Shown one piece after another: positions 50,642 through 59,794 of a stretch of 64,000 bases of DNA. This stretch comes from Soonwooa sp. Lineage in GTDB: Bacteria; Bacteroidota; Bacteroidia; Flavobacteriales; Weeksellaceae. Made by a program: the position numbers and the translations under genes. How positions within the stretch are numbered: the stretch's first letter is position 1; every line of letters starts with the position of its first letter. The notes under the pieces are model-generated. The model saw only the letters and a list, made by a program, of their open reading frames with translations, ran no database searches and was not told the DNA's origin. The DNA is taken from NCBI RefSeq assembly GCF_030151385.1, contig NZ_JASLDS010000071.1, positions 29,420 through 93,419 on the forward strand. Reading direction: 5' to 3'.

Positions 50642-51310
50642 CTAGATAATTCCTAAATCTTTACAAAAAGCAACCAATTGCGCATTGTTGGGAAGATTTA
50701 AAGAATCTTTTAAAAGACTAATTCTTTTCTCGATGCTACTTAACCCGAAAGGTTTAATCTGCTTTTCTTCCAGAACTTTCGGCATTTCTTTGACCATAAT
50801 TCCTTTTGCTAGCAAATCAATTAAACTAATATCGTAATTGCTAAACTCAAAAGTATTCAGCTTTCGTACTGAGTTTTTTAGATCTTCCGAAAAGAAGCGT
50901 TCCCCATTTTGAATCGCTTCTAATGCATATTTTAAGTTTTTGGAATCTGATCTTGCTTTCCTTACAAAAGCATCAATATTATAATTTTTAGCCAAACGAT
51001 CGACAACCCCAGATTTAGTATTGGCAGAAAAAACCAAAAGCTTAAGATTCGACTGTAATTTTTTCGCAGCTTTAATGAGGTCTTCACCACTTTTTAAATC
51101 CTGAACATAATGGTCTTCTTCAAAATTTAGATCCGTTATCAAAAGGTCATAAGGCGAATTTTCATCGATAGCATTCCTTAGTTTAGAATAAGCATCATCG
51201 CAATAATACACGAAGTCCACGACTGGAACGCCAAACTCCTCCAAGAGCTTCTGCAAGGAAAAATTAGTAGATTCAAAATCTTCTGCGATTAAAACTTTTT
51301 TTAACATCAT
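50642..51310 (-). CDS. response regulator with degenerate LuxR-type output domain
   Basis: The 222-residue protein has a receiver domain with the acidic pocket E10-D11, the phospho-acceptor Asp60 (LLITDLNF) and a Lys in FVRKARS. The C-terminal part (residues of about 150-222, SLIDLLAKGIMVKEMPKVLEEKQI to ANNAQLVAF-like LPNNAQLVAF) resembles the LuxR/GerE helix-turn-helix but with an altered recognition helix (IKPFGLSSIEKRI). It follows the kinase by 5 bp, so they form a two-component system. The targets are not known. Confidence 0.8.
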   Translation of the reverse strand: MMLKKVLIAEDFESTNFSLQKLLEEFGVPVVDFVYYCDDAYSKLRNAIDENSPYDLLITDLNFEEDHYVQDLKSGEDLIKAAKKLQSNLKLLVFSANTKSGVVDRLAKNYNIDAFVRKARSDSKNLKYALEAIQNGERFFSEDLKNSVRKLNTFEFSNYDISLIDLLAKGIMVKEMPKVLEEKQIKPFGLSSIEKRISLLKDSLNLPNNAQLVAFCKDLGII

Positions 51311-51315
51311 TTTAT

Positions 51316-53001
51316 TTACAATTGATGTGGCACATCGATATCAACCTGAAGCCCGCCTTCGATTGAGGCTTCAAAAATAATTTTTCCTTTTAGATTATAA
51401 ATACGGTTAACCGTATTCTTGATGCCATTTCCTGAAGTTTTGCCATCCATACCAACGCCATTATCTTTATAGCTAATATTTAGACTCGAATTTTCATTGT
51501 TAAATTTCAGAATAACACGCGATGCTTCGCTGTGTTTTCGCATATTAACCAACAATTCCTGAATCACCAAAAAAAGCTGCTCTCTCGCATTTTCGTCAAA
51601 ACCTTGCCAAACCTCATCGGAATTTCCAACAATAAAAAACTGAATGCTTTCACTTCCGAAAGACCGGATCATATCTGACAGCTTCTCAGCAAAATCTTTT
51701 TTAACAAGGTCTTGCTCATCGTAAGAAATATCTCTCGATTTCTCGTACATTTCTTCCAAGGTGTATAGCAGTTTATTTTTGTCCAAAGTATCACTATTTT
51801 CAATCTCGGACATCACGCGATATAATCCATTTGCAACAACATCGTGCACTTTTTTGGAAGTAGCGAGGCGATTGGTTTTAATTATATTTTCTGCTTCCAA
51901 AGCCAATTTTTGTCGACGTCTTCTATAGAACAGCCAAAACCCAATTAACAATAAAACCGAAAACAAAACAAAACCACCAGTGATATATTGTTGTTTACGA
52001 ACCTGATACTTTTTTCGGAGATTCTCAATTTTCAGTTGTTCATTTTCGACTTTATTTTTTTCACCCTCATATCGAATCAATGCAAACTGATTGCGCGCCG
52101 CCGCTGTTGACAAATGTAAGCTATCGTCAATATGATGGAATTCGTCAAAATACAATTTAGAATCTTTAATCTTTCCCGCACTAATCATTTTTTGCAAAGC
52201 ATCGACTTTGTCTTGTGGCGATTTTAGAATTTTAGCTTTCGCATACATCAAATTTGCAAAATAAAAAGCTGAGTCTTTGTTTCTATCCAAATAATAATCG
52301 GACAAATAACAATAACCAGCATCTAAGCCCCAATCATCTTTTCTATCTTCACAAATTTTAATGCCATTATCAAATAATTTTCGAGGATTAAATGTAGAAT
52401 CCAAGTGATATTTGCTGCGTACATAATTCATCAAAACTCTGGGATAAGTATCGTCTTTATCGGAAATACCTTGTAAGAGTTCTTCGTAAATAAGATTCGA
52501 TTCTTTGTATTTTTTTTGATTAAAATAAGTGTTGGCAAGATTGCTACGAAGCATAAGTTGCTCTTCTTTATCTTTGGAAAACGAAAGTGCCTTTTCATAA
52601 AAACGAATTGAATTATCATAGTCTTTCAACTCATTAGAAACAACACCCAAACTATTATAATTACTAGCAAGAAAGCTAAAATGTGCTGTGTCTTTTTCTT
52701 TTAAAAAAGTTAAAGCCATAAGACTCGTCTCCATACTTCCGAAGTTGTCACTAGACTCTTCTTGGATAATCGCCATATTGACAAGACTTTTGGCAGCACC
52801 AAAACTGTCATTGTTTTTTATAAACAAATCCTTGGCTTCGTTTAGGTAGAAGAATGTGCTATCTTTCTGTCCTTTGTCAAAGAAAGTCCACGCTTTATCG
52901 TAAAACGGATTATCTTTTTTATCTGTAGCGGAATCCTTTGCAGATTGGTTGCATGCCAGCAATAAAAAAAGACTTAAAAGCAGTAAAATTTTAGAATACA
53001 A
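51316..53001 (-). CDS. sensor histidine kinase with lipoprotein signal and TPR sensor
   Basis: The 561-residue protein starts with a TTG codon, the only in-frame start that gives the intact signal peptide MYSKILLLLSLFLLLACNQ with lipobox-like Cys17. Residues of about 30-330 hold tetratricopeptide-like repeats (AKSLVNMAIIQEES, NSLGVVSNELKDYDNSIRFYEKAL, ANTYFNQKKYKESNLIYEEL). A membrane segment (YITGGFVLFSVLLLIGFWLFY) is near 339-360. The cytoplasmic kinase has its phospho-His near 385 (KKVHDVVANGL), N-box QELLVNMRKHSEAS and G-box YKDNGVGMDGK, as in the NarX/DesK-type HisKA_3 family. It pairs with the response regulator 5 bp downstream. Confidence 0.82.
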   Translation of the reverse strand: MYSKILLLLSLFLLLACNQSAKDSATDKKDNPFYDKAWTFFDKGQKDSTFFYLNEAKDLFIKNNDSFGAAKSLVNMAIIQEESSDNFGSMETSLMALTFLKEKDTAHFSFLASNYNSLGVVSNELKDYDNSIRFYEKALSFSKDKEEQLMLRSNLANTYFNQKKYKESNLIYEELLQGISDKDDTYPRVLMNYVRSKYHLDSTFNPRKLFDNGIKICEDRKDDWGLDAGYCYLSDYYLDRNKDSAFYFANLMYAKAKILKSPQDKVDALQKMISAGKIKDSKLYFDEFHHIDDSLHLSTAAARNQFALIRYEGEKNKVENEQLKIENLRKKYQVRKQQYITGGFVLFSVLLLIGFWLFYRRRRQKLALEAENIIKTNRLATSKKVHDVVANGLYRVMSEIENSDTLDKNKLLYTLEEMYEKSRDISYDEQDLVKKDFAEKLSDMIRSFGSESIQFFIVGNSDEVWQGFDENAREQLFLVIQELLVNMRKHSEASRVILKFNNENSSLNISYKDNGVGMDGKTSGNGIKNTVNRIYNLKGKIIFEASIEGGLQVDIDVPHQL

Positions 53002-53020
53002 TCGGCTTTTGTTTAGCAGT

Positions 53021-53028
53021 TAAAAATA
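53021..53028 (-). promoter_or_regulatory. -7 promoter box for the two-component operon
   Basis: The minus strand reads TATTTTTA, a near match to TAnnTTTG, 20 bp before the TTG start of the kinase gene. It diverges from the sprT-like gene's box. Confidence 0.4.
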
Positions 53029-53052
53029 CGAATTCTTTTTAGGATAAATATG

Positions 53053-53060
53053 TATTTTTG
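53053..53060 (+). promoter_or_regulatory. -7 promoter box for the sprT-like gene
   Basis: TATTTTTG matches TAnnTTTG. It lies 25 bp before the ATG at 53085 and only 10 bp before the alternative ATG at 53070. Confidence 0.5.
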
Positions 53061-53084
53061 TAACGACAAATGTACGTAGCAAAA

Positions 53085-53672
53085 ATGGCGATTGAAACTT
53101 TGCAAAGATATCTTCCCGAAAATAGTTTAGGATTTCTTAAGCTCTGGTTTGCAGAACACTACATTCACATAAAAATTACCAAAAACCGGAATTCCAAACT
53201 TGGTGATTATCGCAAAATGCCAGACCAATCGCATACGATTACAATTAATTCGACTCTAGAACCGAATCTTTTTTTCTTCGTTTTGACGCATGAGCTGGCG
53301 CATCTTATCGCTTTTGAAAAATATGGACGACGAATTGCAGCACATGGCACCGAATGGAAAACGACTTTCGCCAACATGCTTCTAGAAAGTTTGGAAGTCT
53401 ATCCAGCTGATTTGCAAATTATTTTGAAAAAGTTTTCAAAAAGTCCGAAAGCCAACTTTATGTCAAGTTCGGATTTGGTTAGGTATTTTAACTTTGATAA
53501 ACTTGAAGAGCATGAAGCTTTTGTAGAATCTTTAGAAGTCGGAGACACTTTTAGATATCGAGAAGAAGCCTACAAAATCGAAGAAAAAAGAAAAAAGCTA
53601 TATCTTTGCACCAACTTCAAAAATGGTAAAAAATATTTATTTAAACCATTAGCAAGAGTTCAAAAATTTTAG
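53085..53672 (+). CDS. SprT-like metalloprotease-domain protein
   Basis: I place the start at 53085 (MAIETLQRYLPENS, 195 residues) because an ATG at 53070 would leave almost no leader. The zinc motif is HELAHLIAFEKYG, with a further His in RRIAAHGTEWK, as in SprT and spartan-type proteins. A C-terminal Lys-rich zinc-ribbon-like part (YKIEEKRKKLYLCTNFKNGKKYLF) follows, although it lacks the usual Cys pairs. Some relatives process DNA-protein crosslinks; the function here is unproven. It is 4 bp upstream of the guanylyltransferase gene. Confidence 0.75.
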   Translation: MAIETLQRYLPENSLGFLKLWFAEHYIHIKITKNRNSKLGDYRKMPDQSHTITINSTLEPNLFFFVLTHELAHLIAFEKYGRRIAAHGTEWKTTFANMLLESLEVYPADLQIILKKFSKSPKANFMSSSDLVRYFNFDKLEEHEAFVESLEVGDTFRYREEAYKIEEKRKKLYLCTNFKNGKKYLFKPLARVQKF

Positions 53673-53675
53673 GAT

Positions 53676-54752
53676 ATGAACAATCATTATTGTGTTATTA
53701 TGGCAGGCGGCATCGGAAGTCGTTTTTGGCCAATGAGCACAAAAAAATTTCCGAAGCAATTTCAAGATATCTTAGGTGTTGGCAGAACAATGATTCAGCA
53801 AACCTATGATCGTATTAGCCAGATTATTCCAAACGAAAATATATTTGTCATTACCAATGCTGAGTACACCGAACTTGTGGAGCAACAACTTCCTCAAATC
53901 TCAGCAGAAAATATTGTTGGCGAACCTGTAATGAAAAACACAGCTGCTTGCAACATTTATATGGCTAAAAAAATACAAGCCATTAATCCAAAAGCCAAAA
54001 TGATTGTCCTTCCTGCTGATCATTTAATCTTGAACGAAACGACTTTCCTTAAAAAAGTTGAATATGCTTTCAGTGTTATCGAAAGCAAGGATTACTTGGT
54101 GACTCTTGGTATTACACCGACACGTCCTGACACCGGATATGGTTATATTCAATTTATCAAAAATGATAAAGAAGAAATTTCAAAAGTTAAAACCTTTACA
54201 GAAAAACCAAGTTTAGAAATTGCAAAAGCCTTTTTAGAATCTGGAGATTTCCTTTGGAATGCAGGGATTTTCATTTGGTCAGCTAAAAGTATTATTTCTT
54301 CTTTTGAAAAATTCTTGCCAGAGATGAATCATCTTTTTGACAGCTGCGATTACAATGCTAAAAATGAAAAAGAATGCATCGCTCTTATTTATCCAAAAAT
54401 TAATAAAATCTCTATTGATAATGGTATTTTGGAAAAGGCAAATAATGTCTATGTCATTCCCTCAAACCTTGGCTGGAGTGACCTTGGAACTTGGACGTCA
54501 GTCTATACCAACGCTCAGAAGAATGACGAAAACAATGCAATTAATTCTAAAAATGTATTGACTTATAACTCAAAAGGTAATGTTATCCGTGTTAAAAATC
54601 AAAACAAAGCGGTTGTGATCGATGGTCTCAAAAACTATATTGTTGTCGATACGGACAAAGCATTGTTAATTTGTCCACGCGATCATGACCAACTCATCAA
54701 AGATTATGTGCTTGATCTTAAAAATCTAAAAAAAGGAGAACGCTTCATGTAA
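53676..54752 (+). CDS. manC: mannose-1-phosphate guanylyltransferase
   Basis: The 358-residue protein has the pyrophosphorylase motifs of GDP-mannose synthesis: CVIMAGGIGSRFWPMSTKKFPKQFQ, LPADHLI, TGYGYIQF, and FTEKPSLEIA. The fused phosphomannose isomerase domain of long ManC forms is absent, so this is the single-domain type. GDP-mannose feeds fucose, mannose and surface polysaccharide pathways. It follows the sprT-like gene by 4 bp. The symbol refers to function only. Confidence 0.88.
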   Translation: MNNHYCVIMAGGIGSRFWPMSTKKFPKQFQDILGVGRTMIQQTYDRISQIIPNENIFVITNAEYTELVEQQLPQISAENIVGEPVMKNTAACNIYMAKKIQAINPKAKMIVLPADHLILNETTFLKKVEYAFSVIESKDYLVTLGITPTRPDTGYGYIQFIKNDKEEISKVKTFTEKPSLEIAKAFLESGDFLWNAGIFIWSAKSIISSFEKFLPEMNHLFDSCDYNAKNEKECIALIYPKINKISIDNGILEKANNVYVIPSNLGWSDLGTWTSVYTNAQKNDENNAINSKNVLTYNSKGNVIRVKNQNKAVVIDGLKNYIVVDTDKALLICPRDHDQLIKDYVLDLKNLKKGERFM

Positions 54753-54772
54753 ACTTTTTTCAAAATATTATT

Positions 54773-54801
54773 AAAATGCTTTAGAAATTCTAAGGCATTT
54801 T
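54773..54801 (+). terminator. terminator after the guanylyltransferase gene
   Basis: AAAATGCTTTAG and CTAAGGCATTTT pair with one T-G wobble around AAATT, followed by a T-run. Confidence 0.75.
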
Positions 54802-54858
54802 TTTGTGAATTGATGTTTGTGATTAAATATTTACTAACTTTAATAAAAACAAACACCA

Positions 54859-56391
54859 ATGCTGACAAAAATCTATGGAAGCACCATTCATGGTGTTTCT
54901 GCCATTACAATTACCATTGAAGTTAATGTCGACCAAGGCGTCGGCTATCATCTTGTTGGTCTTCCTGACAACGCTATTAAAGAAAGTAGTTACCGAATTT
55001 CGGCAGCTTTAAAAAATGTTGGCTACAAACTTCCTGGCAAGAAAATTACCATCAACATGGCACCAGCGGATCTTCGAAAAGAAGGCTCTGCCTACGATTT
55101 GAGTATTGCGATTGGTATTCTTGCTGCGTCTGGAATGATAAATGGAGAAAATGTCAGCAACTACATTATCATGGGTGAGTTATCTTTGGATGGTGGATTG
55201 CAAGCTCTGCGCGGCGTTCTACCAATCGCCATCAAAGCACGCGAAGAGGGTTTCAAAGGGATGATTCTTCCAATTCAAAATACACAGGAAGCAGCCATTG
55301 TTGATAATCTTGATGTTCTTGGTGTCGAAAATATAAAAGATGTCATCGACTTTTTCAATGGAGAAAAAACGATTGAACCCACAATTGTTGATACTCGAAA
55401 ACAGTTTAATGAAAAAATCACTAATTTTCCTTTTGACTTTTCTGAAGTTAAAGGTCAAGAAATGGCAAAACGCGCCATTGAAGTTGCTGCCGCTGGCGGA
55501 CATAATATTATTCTAATTGGTCCTCCTGGCAGTGGCAAAACGATGCTTGCAAAACGTGTCCCAAGTATTCTTCCGCCTTTAACTTTGCGAGAAGCCTTGG
55601 AAACCACAAAAATCCATTCGGTGGCAGGGAAGATGGGAGCAGAAACCTCACTAATGACCATTCGTCCTTTTCGGTCGCCGCATCACACGATCTCCGACGT
55701 GGCCCTAGTCGGCGGCGGCACAAATCCACAACCTGGCGAGATATCTTTAGCACACAATGGTGTTTTATTTTTGGACGAAATGCCAGAATTTAAACGAAGT
55801 GTTCTCGAAGTGATGCGCCAACCTTTGGAAGACCGAGAAGTTACGATTTCGAGAGCGCGATTTACTGTCAATTATCCTGCAAGTTTTATGCTGGTGGCTA
55901 GTATGAACCCAAGTCCTTCTGGTTATTTCCCAGATGATCCGAACAATACCTCATCAGTCACCGAGATGCAGCGTTATATGAACAAACTTTCTGGACCTTT
56001 GTTGGACAGAATCGACATTCATGTGGAAATTCCAAAAGTTGAATTCGAGCAACTATCAGACAAACGGAAAGGCGAAATTAGTGAAACCATCCGTGAGCGT
56101 GTGATCCAAGCACGTGAAATTCAATCCAAAAGATTTGAAACTGAAAGCATTAATTACAACGCTCAAATGCCTCCAAAACTAATCGAAAAACATTGTCAAC
56201 TTGATGAGGCTTCACAAAACCTCATCAAACTAGCGATGGCAAAACTTAACCTTTCAGCAAGAGCTTTTGATAGAATTTTAAAAGTTTCGAGAACGATTGC
56301 TGATCTTGAAGCCTCTGATAACATTAAAAGCCATCACATTTCTGAGGCCATCCAATACAGAAGTCTCGACCGCGAATTTTGGAATGCTTAG
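54859..56391 (+). CDS. YifB family Mg-chelatase-like AAA ATPase
   Basis: The 510-residue protein has the YifB layout: an N-terminal Lon-like S5 domain (YGSTIHGVSAITITIEVNVDQGVGYHLVGLPD, and ADLRKEGSAYDLSIAIGIL), then a Mg-chelatase AAA domain with Walker A IGPPGSGKTMLAKR near residue 220, Walker B LFLDEMPEF, and sensor ASMNPSP. The C terminus has AKLNLSARAFDRILKVSRTIADLE. In some bacteria related ComM acts in natural transformation by branch migration; a similar role here is not shown. It is a single gene. Confidence 0.92.
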   Translation: MLTKIYGSTIHGVSAITITIEVNVDQGVGYHLVGLPDNAIKESSYRISAALKNVGYKLPGKKITINMAPADLRKEGSAYDLSIAIGILAASGMINGENVSNYIIMGELSLDGGLQALRGVLPIAIKAREEGFKGMILPIQNTQEAAIVDNLDVLGVENIKDVIDFFNGEKTIEPTIVDTRKQFNEKITNFPFDFSEVKGQEMAKRAIEVAAAGGHNIILIGPPGSGKTMLAKRVPSILPPLTLREALETTKIHSVAGKMGAETSLMTIRPFRSPHHTISDVALVGGGTNPQPGEISLAHNGVLFLDEMPEFKRSVLEVMRQPLEDREVTISRARFTVNYPASFMLVASMNPSPSGYFPDDPNNTSSVTEMQRYMNKLSGPLLDRIDIHVEIPKVEFEQLSDKRKGEISETIRERVIQAREIQSKRFETESINYNAQMPPKLIEKHCQLDEASQNLIKLAMAKLNLSARAFDRILKVSRTIADLEASDNIKSHHISEAIQYRSLDREFWNA

Positions 56392-56393
56392 CT

Positions 56394-56789
56394 TTAGTTT
56401 TCTAGTTTAGATTTTAAAACAGAAATTCTATTGATGATTGGCAATGCGAAAATGCCGCTTTTCTGCAAATAAAGTTCATAGAATGTTTTTGCTTTTTCGG
56501 CAAAGTCAAGGTTTTCGGTTTTGTTAAAATGAAACTGAAAAACATTTCCCAACATTTCATAGTAATCCACGTGATCACGCTCTTGACGTTCGTTAACCAA
56601 ATCTATAATTTCGGAAGTTGACATTGCTGATAAGGTTTTAAAATCAAATTTAAAAATATCCTTCATCAGCGAGTCAAAATCCAAATCTTTTTGCATCAAA
56701 CTTTCGTCAGGTTTTCCCAACAAAATCTTTTCTAAAGCTTGTGTCAGTTGTCGAATTAATCGAATGGTAAAATCTTTATCTTGAATCAT
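56394..56789 (-). CDS. conserved small protein of unknown function
   Basis: The 131-residue protein is rich in charged residues and predicted helical. I see no signal peptide, membrane segment or catalytic motif. It recalls the DUF6483 family (a start of the type DKDFTIRLIRQLTQALEKILLGK), but this is a weak resemblance. It lies 11 bp downstream of the SpmA-SpmB fusion gene, so the two are probably cotranscribed. Confidence 0.6.
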   Translation of the reverse strand: MIQDKDFTIRLIRQLTQALEKILLGKPDESLMQKDLDFDSLMKDIFKFDFKTLSAMSTSEIIDLVNERQERDHVDYYEMLGNVFQFHFNKTENLDFAEKAKTFYELYLQKSGIFALPIINRISVLKSKLEN

Positions 56790-56800
56790 TTTATTAAAAT

Positions 56801-58204
56801 TTAAGCAAAAAATAAATAAGCGAGAATAATGGAAGTAATAATTCCGACCAAATCTGCGAGAAGCATTGCAATGACAGTATATCTTGTATTTTTAACAGCT
56901 ACTGCTCCAAAATAGACTGCAATAACATAGAATGTCGTATCGGAGCTTCCTTGCAATACAGCAGCTAATTTTCCTTGGAACGAATCAGCACCGAAAGTTT
57001 GCATAGTATCGACCATCATTCCTCGTGCGCCTGAGCCAGAAAGAGGTTTGATTAAAGCCGTTGGAAGTCCATCGACAAATCGAGTATCGGCGTTTAATGC
57101 ATTAGCAACCCATTTCATTCCATCAATAATCACATCGAAAACGCCCGAAGTTCTCAACAACGAAATCGCGATAAGCATTCCTACCAAATATGGAATAATC
57201 TTTACGCAGGTTGTAAAGCCTTCTTTTGCGCCATCGATAAAGGCGTCAAAAACATTTATCTTTTTATAAAGAGCACCAAGGACAATTGCCAAGAAAATAA
57301 ACAAGATAAGTCCATTGCTGACAATTTTGCTAAAGGTGTCTAATTCTTCTTTTGAAAGACGAACCAAATAGGCAACCAGAAGTCCAATAATTGCAGAAAT
57401 TCCACCAACATATGCAATAACGATTGGCTGTAGAAGATTTATCTTTTGGTAAATAGAAACAACAATCATTGCCGCCAATGTTGCTGCAAAAGTAGCAATC
57501 ATACAAGGCAGAAAAATATCTGTCGGTGTATGCGAACCCATTGATGCCCGAATCGCTATAATAGAAACAGGAATAAGCGTCATTCCTCCAGCGTGGAGAC
57601 ACAAAAACATAATTTGTGAATTACTTGCTGTGTCTTTATTTGGATTAAGACTTTGGAGACTTTCCATTGCTTTTAGTCCAAAAGGCGTCGCAGCATTATC
57701 CAAACCAAGAAGATTGGCACTAAAATTCATCAACATGTGACCAAAAGAGGGATGGTTTTTGGGAATTTCAGGGAATAATTTAGAGAAAAAAGGTTGTATT
57801 AATCGGCTCAAAAGGTTGATTCCGCCCGCTTTTTCTGCAATACTCATAAAACCCATAAAAAGCGTCATAATTCCAATTAAACCCAAGCAGATTTTAACGG
57901 CAGTTTCAGAAGTCCCTATAACACCATCGGTCTCTTGAATTCTGTACACTTGTACATTTTGTTTTAGAGAATCGGTTTTATAATGAATTCTATTTTCCTC
58001 AAATTTTAAATCCTTGCTAAGTCCAGCCTGTATCTGTGGAGAAAAAGCTTGCATTGGTTTTTTATCAATCTGCACCGTATCGCCGCCTTTCCCAACAACC
58101 ATGTCATTGAAAATATTTTCATAATTGTGGGAAGAAATAAATTTTATACTCGCAATAGTAATGGCTATTAAGATAAATGCCGACCAAATTCTGCTAAGAA
58201 CCAT
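56801..58204 (-). CDS. SpmA-SpmB-like fusion membrane protein (nucleoside-recognition domains)
   Basis: The 467-residue protein carries two nucleoside-recognition (Gate) domains in tandem. The first resembles SpmA (KICLGLIGIMTLFMGFMSIAEKAGGINLL, NFSANLLGLDNAATPFGLKAME, MFLCLHAGGMTLIP) and the second SpmB (FTTCVKIIPYLVGMLIAISLLRTSG, PTALIKPLSGSGARGMMVDTM, LQGSSDTTFYVIAVYFGAV). About nine membrane segments are visible. The organism is a non-spore-former, and the two genes are normally separate in Firmicutes. An insert of about 80 hydrophilic residues (VVGKGGDTVQIDKK to GVIGTSE) lies between the first helix and the rest. Confidence 0.85.
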   Translation of the reverse strand: MVLSRIWSAFILIAITIASIKFISSHNYENIFNDMVVGKGGDTVQIDKKPMQAFSPQIQAGLSKDLKFEENRIHYKTDSLKQNVQVYRIQETDGVIGTSETAVKICLGLIGIMTLFMGFMSIAEKAGGINLLSRLIQPFFSKLFPEIPKNHPSFGHMLMNFSANLLGLDNAATPFGLKAMESLQSLNPNKDTASNSQIMFLCLHAGGMTLIPVSIIAIRASMGSHTPTDIFLPCMIATFAATLAAMIVVSIYQKINLLQPIVIAYVGGISAIIGLLVAYLVRLSKEELDTFSKIVSNGLILFIFLAIVLGALYKKINVFDAFIDGAKEGFTTCVKIIPYLVGMLIAISLLRTSGVFDVIIDGMKWVANALNADTRFVDGLPTALIKPLSGSGARGMMVDTMQTFGADSFQGKLAAVLQGSSDTTFYVIAVYFGAVAVKNTRYTVIAMLLADLVGIITSIILAYLFFA

Positions 58205-58717
58205 TTAATTTTAATTTTAGTAAAAATAGGTATAATCTTGTTTGAGAATGTACAAAGATATATAAGATACGAACAAAAGAAAATAAATATTTAATTATTA
58301 AACGCATTACTTTCATATCGATACAGCTTTTTACAACAAAACCTTGTTCATGCAATCCAATATTTTTATTTAGAAAAAAAGCTACCAACACTTAGTCTAC
58401 TAAATAGATATTTTTGGAATTGAATATCCGTTAAATGCCTAAGCGATATTTTTTAATAACAACTTACCTTTGGCTATGTCGAATCTAAGATTTTCAACTG
58501 TGACACAATCGTTGACAATCAAGTATTTAACATTTTCATTATTGAATTTTATTCAGGATTTTGCTTTTCATTAAAGGTCAGAATTTTCCATCTTGAAATA
58601 TTAGAGTGATAATAAAATTCTTGCAATAGCACTACAAAACAAGCGGCAAACACCGCATGACAAAATTCATTATTTTTATTTATTCTAAATAAATATATTT
58701 GCAACAAATAACAATAT
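58205..58717. other. AT-rich intergenic region upstream of the T9SS cargo gene
   Basis: Over 500 bp without a supported gene. It holds the promoter of the downstream gene at its right end (box at 58694) and the start region of the SpmA-SpmB gene at its left end. The only longer frame, 58549-58752 on the minus strand, has no recognisable features and overlaps the promoter. Confidence 0.5.
58694..58701 (+). promoter_or_regulatory. -7 promoter box for the T9SS cargo gene
   Basis: TATATTTG is a full match to TAnnTTTG, 16 bp before the ATG at 58718. Confidence 0.55.
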
Positions 58718-59779
58718 ATGCTTAAGAGAACTTTATTATTAGCGTCAATCACAATTTATGGATTGTCGAATTCACAATGTACTCCAACTGTTGCGGGGCA
58801 AAAAACTGGTGATGTTGGTTGCGTCCAACTTACCTATCAAAATAAAACTGTTTATTACAAAACTGTAAGAGCCGCTGATGGAAACGAATGGTTGCAACAA
58901 AATCTAGGCAGCTCTAAAGTTGCTGAACAAATTTCTGACAAGGATGCTTATGGCGACTATTTCCAATATGGGCGTTGGGATGATGGACACCAATTAGCAA
59001 CTTCAAAAACTTCAGAGGACTATCCTACACCTAACAACCCAAAAGGTCTCGGTGCTGGCACACCAATATTCTATATCAACGGAGGCACGCCTTGGGCTCA
59101 AAATTATACGGGTTGGTGGGCAAATCCATTGCAAAATGACAGTTGGACAGCTAAAAATGTAACCGAACTAACTGACCACAATGGTATTGACCCTTGCAAA
59201 GCGATAGGCGACAACTGGGAAATGCCATCAGAAACTGATTGGGACATCGTTATGCAAAAAGAGCTGATTTTCCCAAAGCCAACAGGCGCAACAAATAACG
59301 GAATGACTAGAGCTTTTGAAAGCAACCTAAAAATAGCAGGTGCAGGATCACGAAAAGATGATGGTTGGGCTTTTGTAGATTCTCGAGCTTATCTATGGAC
59401 AAAATCGCCAAGCACAAATCCTAACTTCTACCGATATGCTTATCTAGGATCGGCAACAACAAGCACAACAGGTTTTGGTGGTGATGCAAAAAGCTTTGGA
59501 TACTCGGTAAGATGTGTTAACAAATCGAAAAATCTAGGATTAGATTTAGAAAATAAAAATACAAGCCTGAAGATTGTTCCAAATCCTGCACAAAACAACA
59601 TCCTAATTTCAACGTCAGATAAGGTGTCAAGTGTAGAAATTTTTAACCTTCTAGGTCAAATCCTAATCACTGAAAAGAATACAAATATTAATATTTCAAA
59701 ACTACAGACAGGAACTTATTTCGTAAAGATAAAATTACAGAACGGAACAGCTGTAACACAAAAACTTATAAAAAACTAA
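58718..59779 (+). CDS. secreted FISUMP-domain protein with type A T9SS sorting signal
   Basis: The 353-residue protein has a signal peptide (residues 1-19, MLKRTLLLASITIYGLSNS). The central region (EWLQQNLG, GDYFQYGRWDDGH, DPCKAIGDNWEMPSETDWD, GSRKDDGWAFVDSRAYLWTKSPS, SFGYSVRCVNK) fits the Fibrobacter succinogenes major paralogous domain. The C-terminal 80 residues are a type A sorting domain (LKIVPNPAQNNILISTSDKVSSVEIFNLLGQI to KTGTYFVKI-like LQTGTYFVKIKL, ending KLIKN), which sends proteins through the type IX system to the cell surface or medium. The function of the FISUMP domain is not established. The gene is convergent with the DUF6973 gene, 15 bp away. Confidence 0.85.
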   Translation: MLKRTLLLASITIYGLSNSQCTPTVAGQKTGDVGCVQLTYQNKTVYYKTVRAADGNEWLQQNLGSSKVAEQISDKDAYGDYFQYGRWDDGHQLATSKTSEDYPTPNNPKGLGAGTPIFYINGGTPWAQNYTGWWANPLQNDSWTAKNVTELTDHNGIDPCKAIGDNWEMPSETDWDIVMQKELIFPKPTGATNNGMTRAFESNLKIAGAGSRKDDGWAFVDSRAYLWTKSPSTNPNFYRYAYLGSATTSTTGFGGDAKSFGYSVRCVNKSKNLGLDLENKNTSLKIVPNPAQNNILISTSDKVSSVEIFNLLGQILITEKNTNINISKLQTGTYFVKIKLQNGTAVTQKLIKN

Positions 59780-59794
59780 ACCAACACTATATTA

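Noticed and set aside
58549..58752. 67-residue minus-strand frame in the AT-rich gap
   Set aside because: It overlaps the promoter and start of the T9SS cargo gene, and has no motif.
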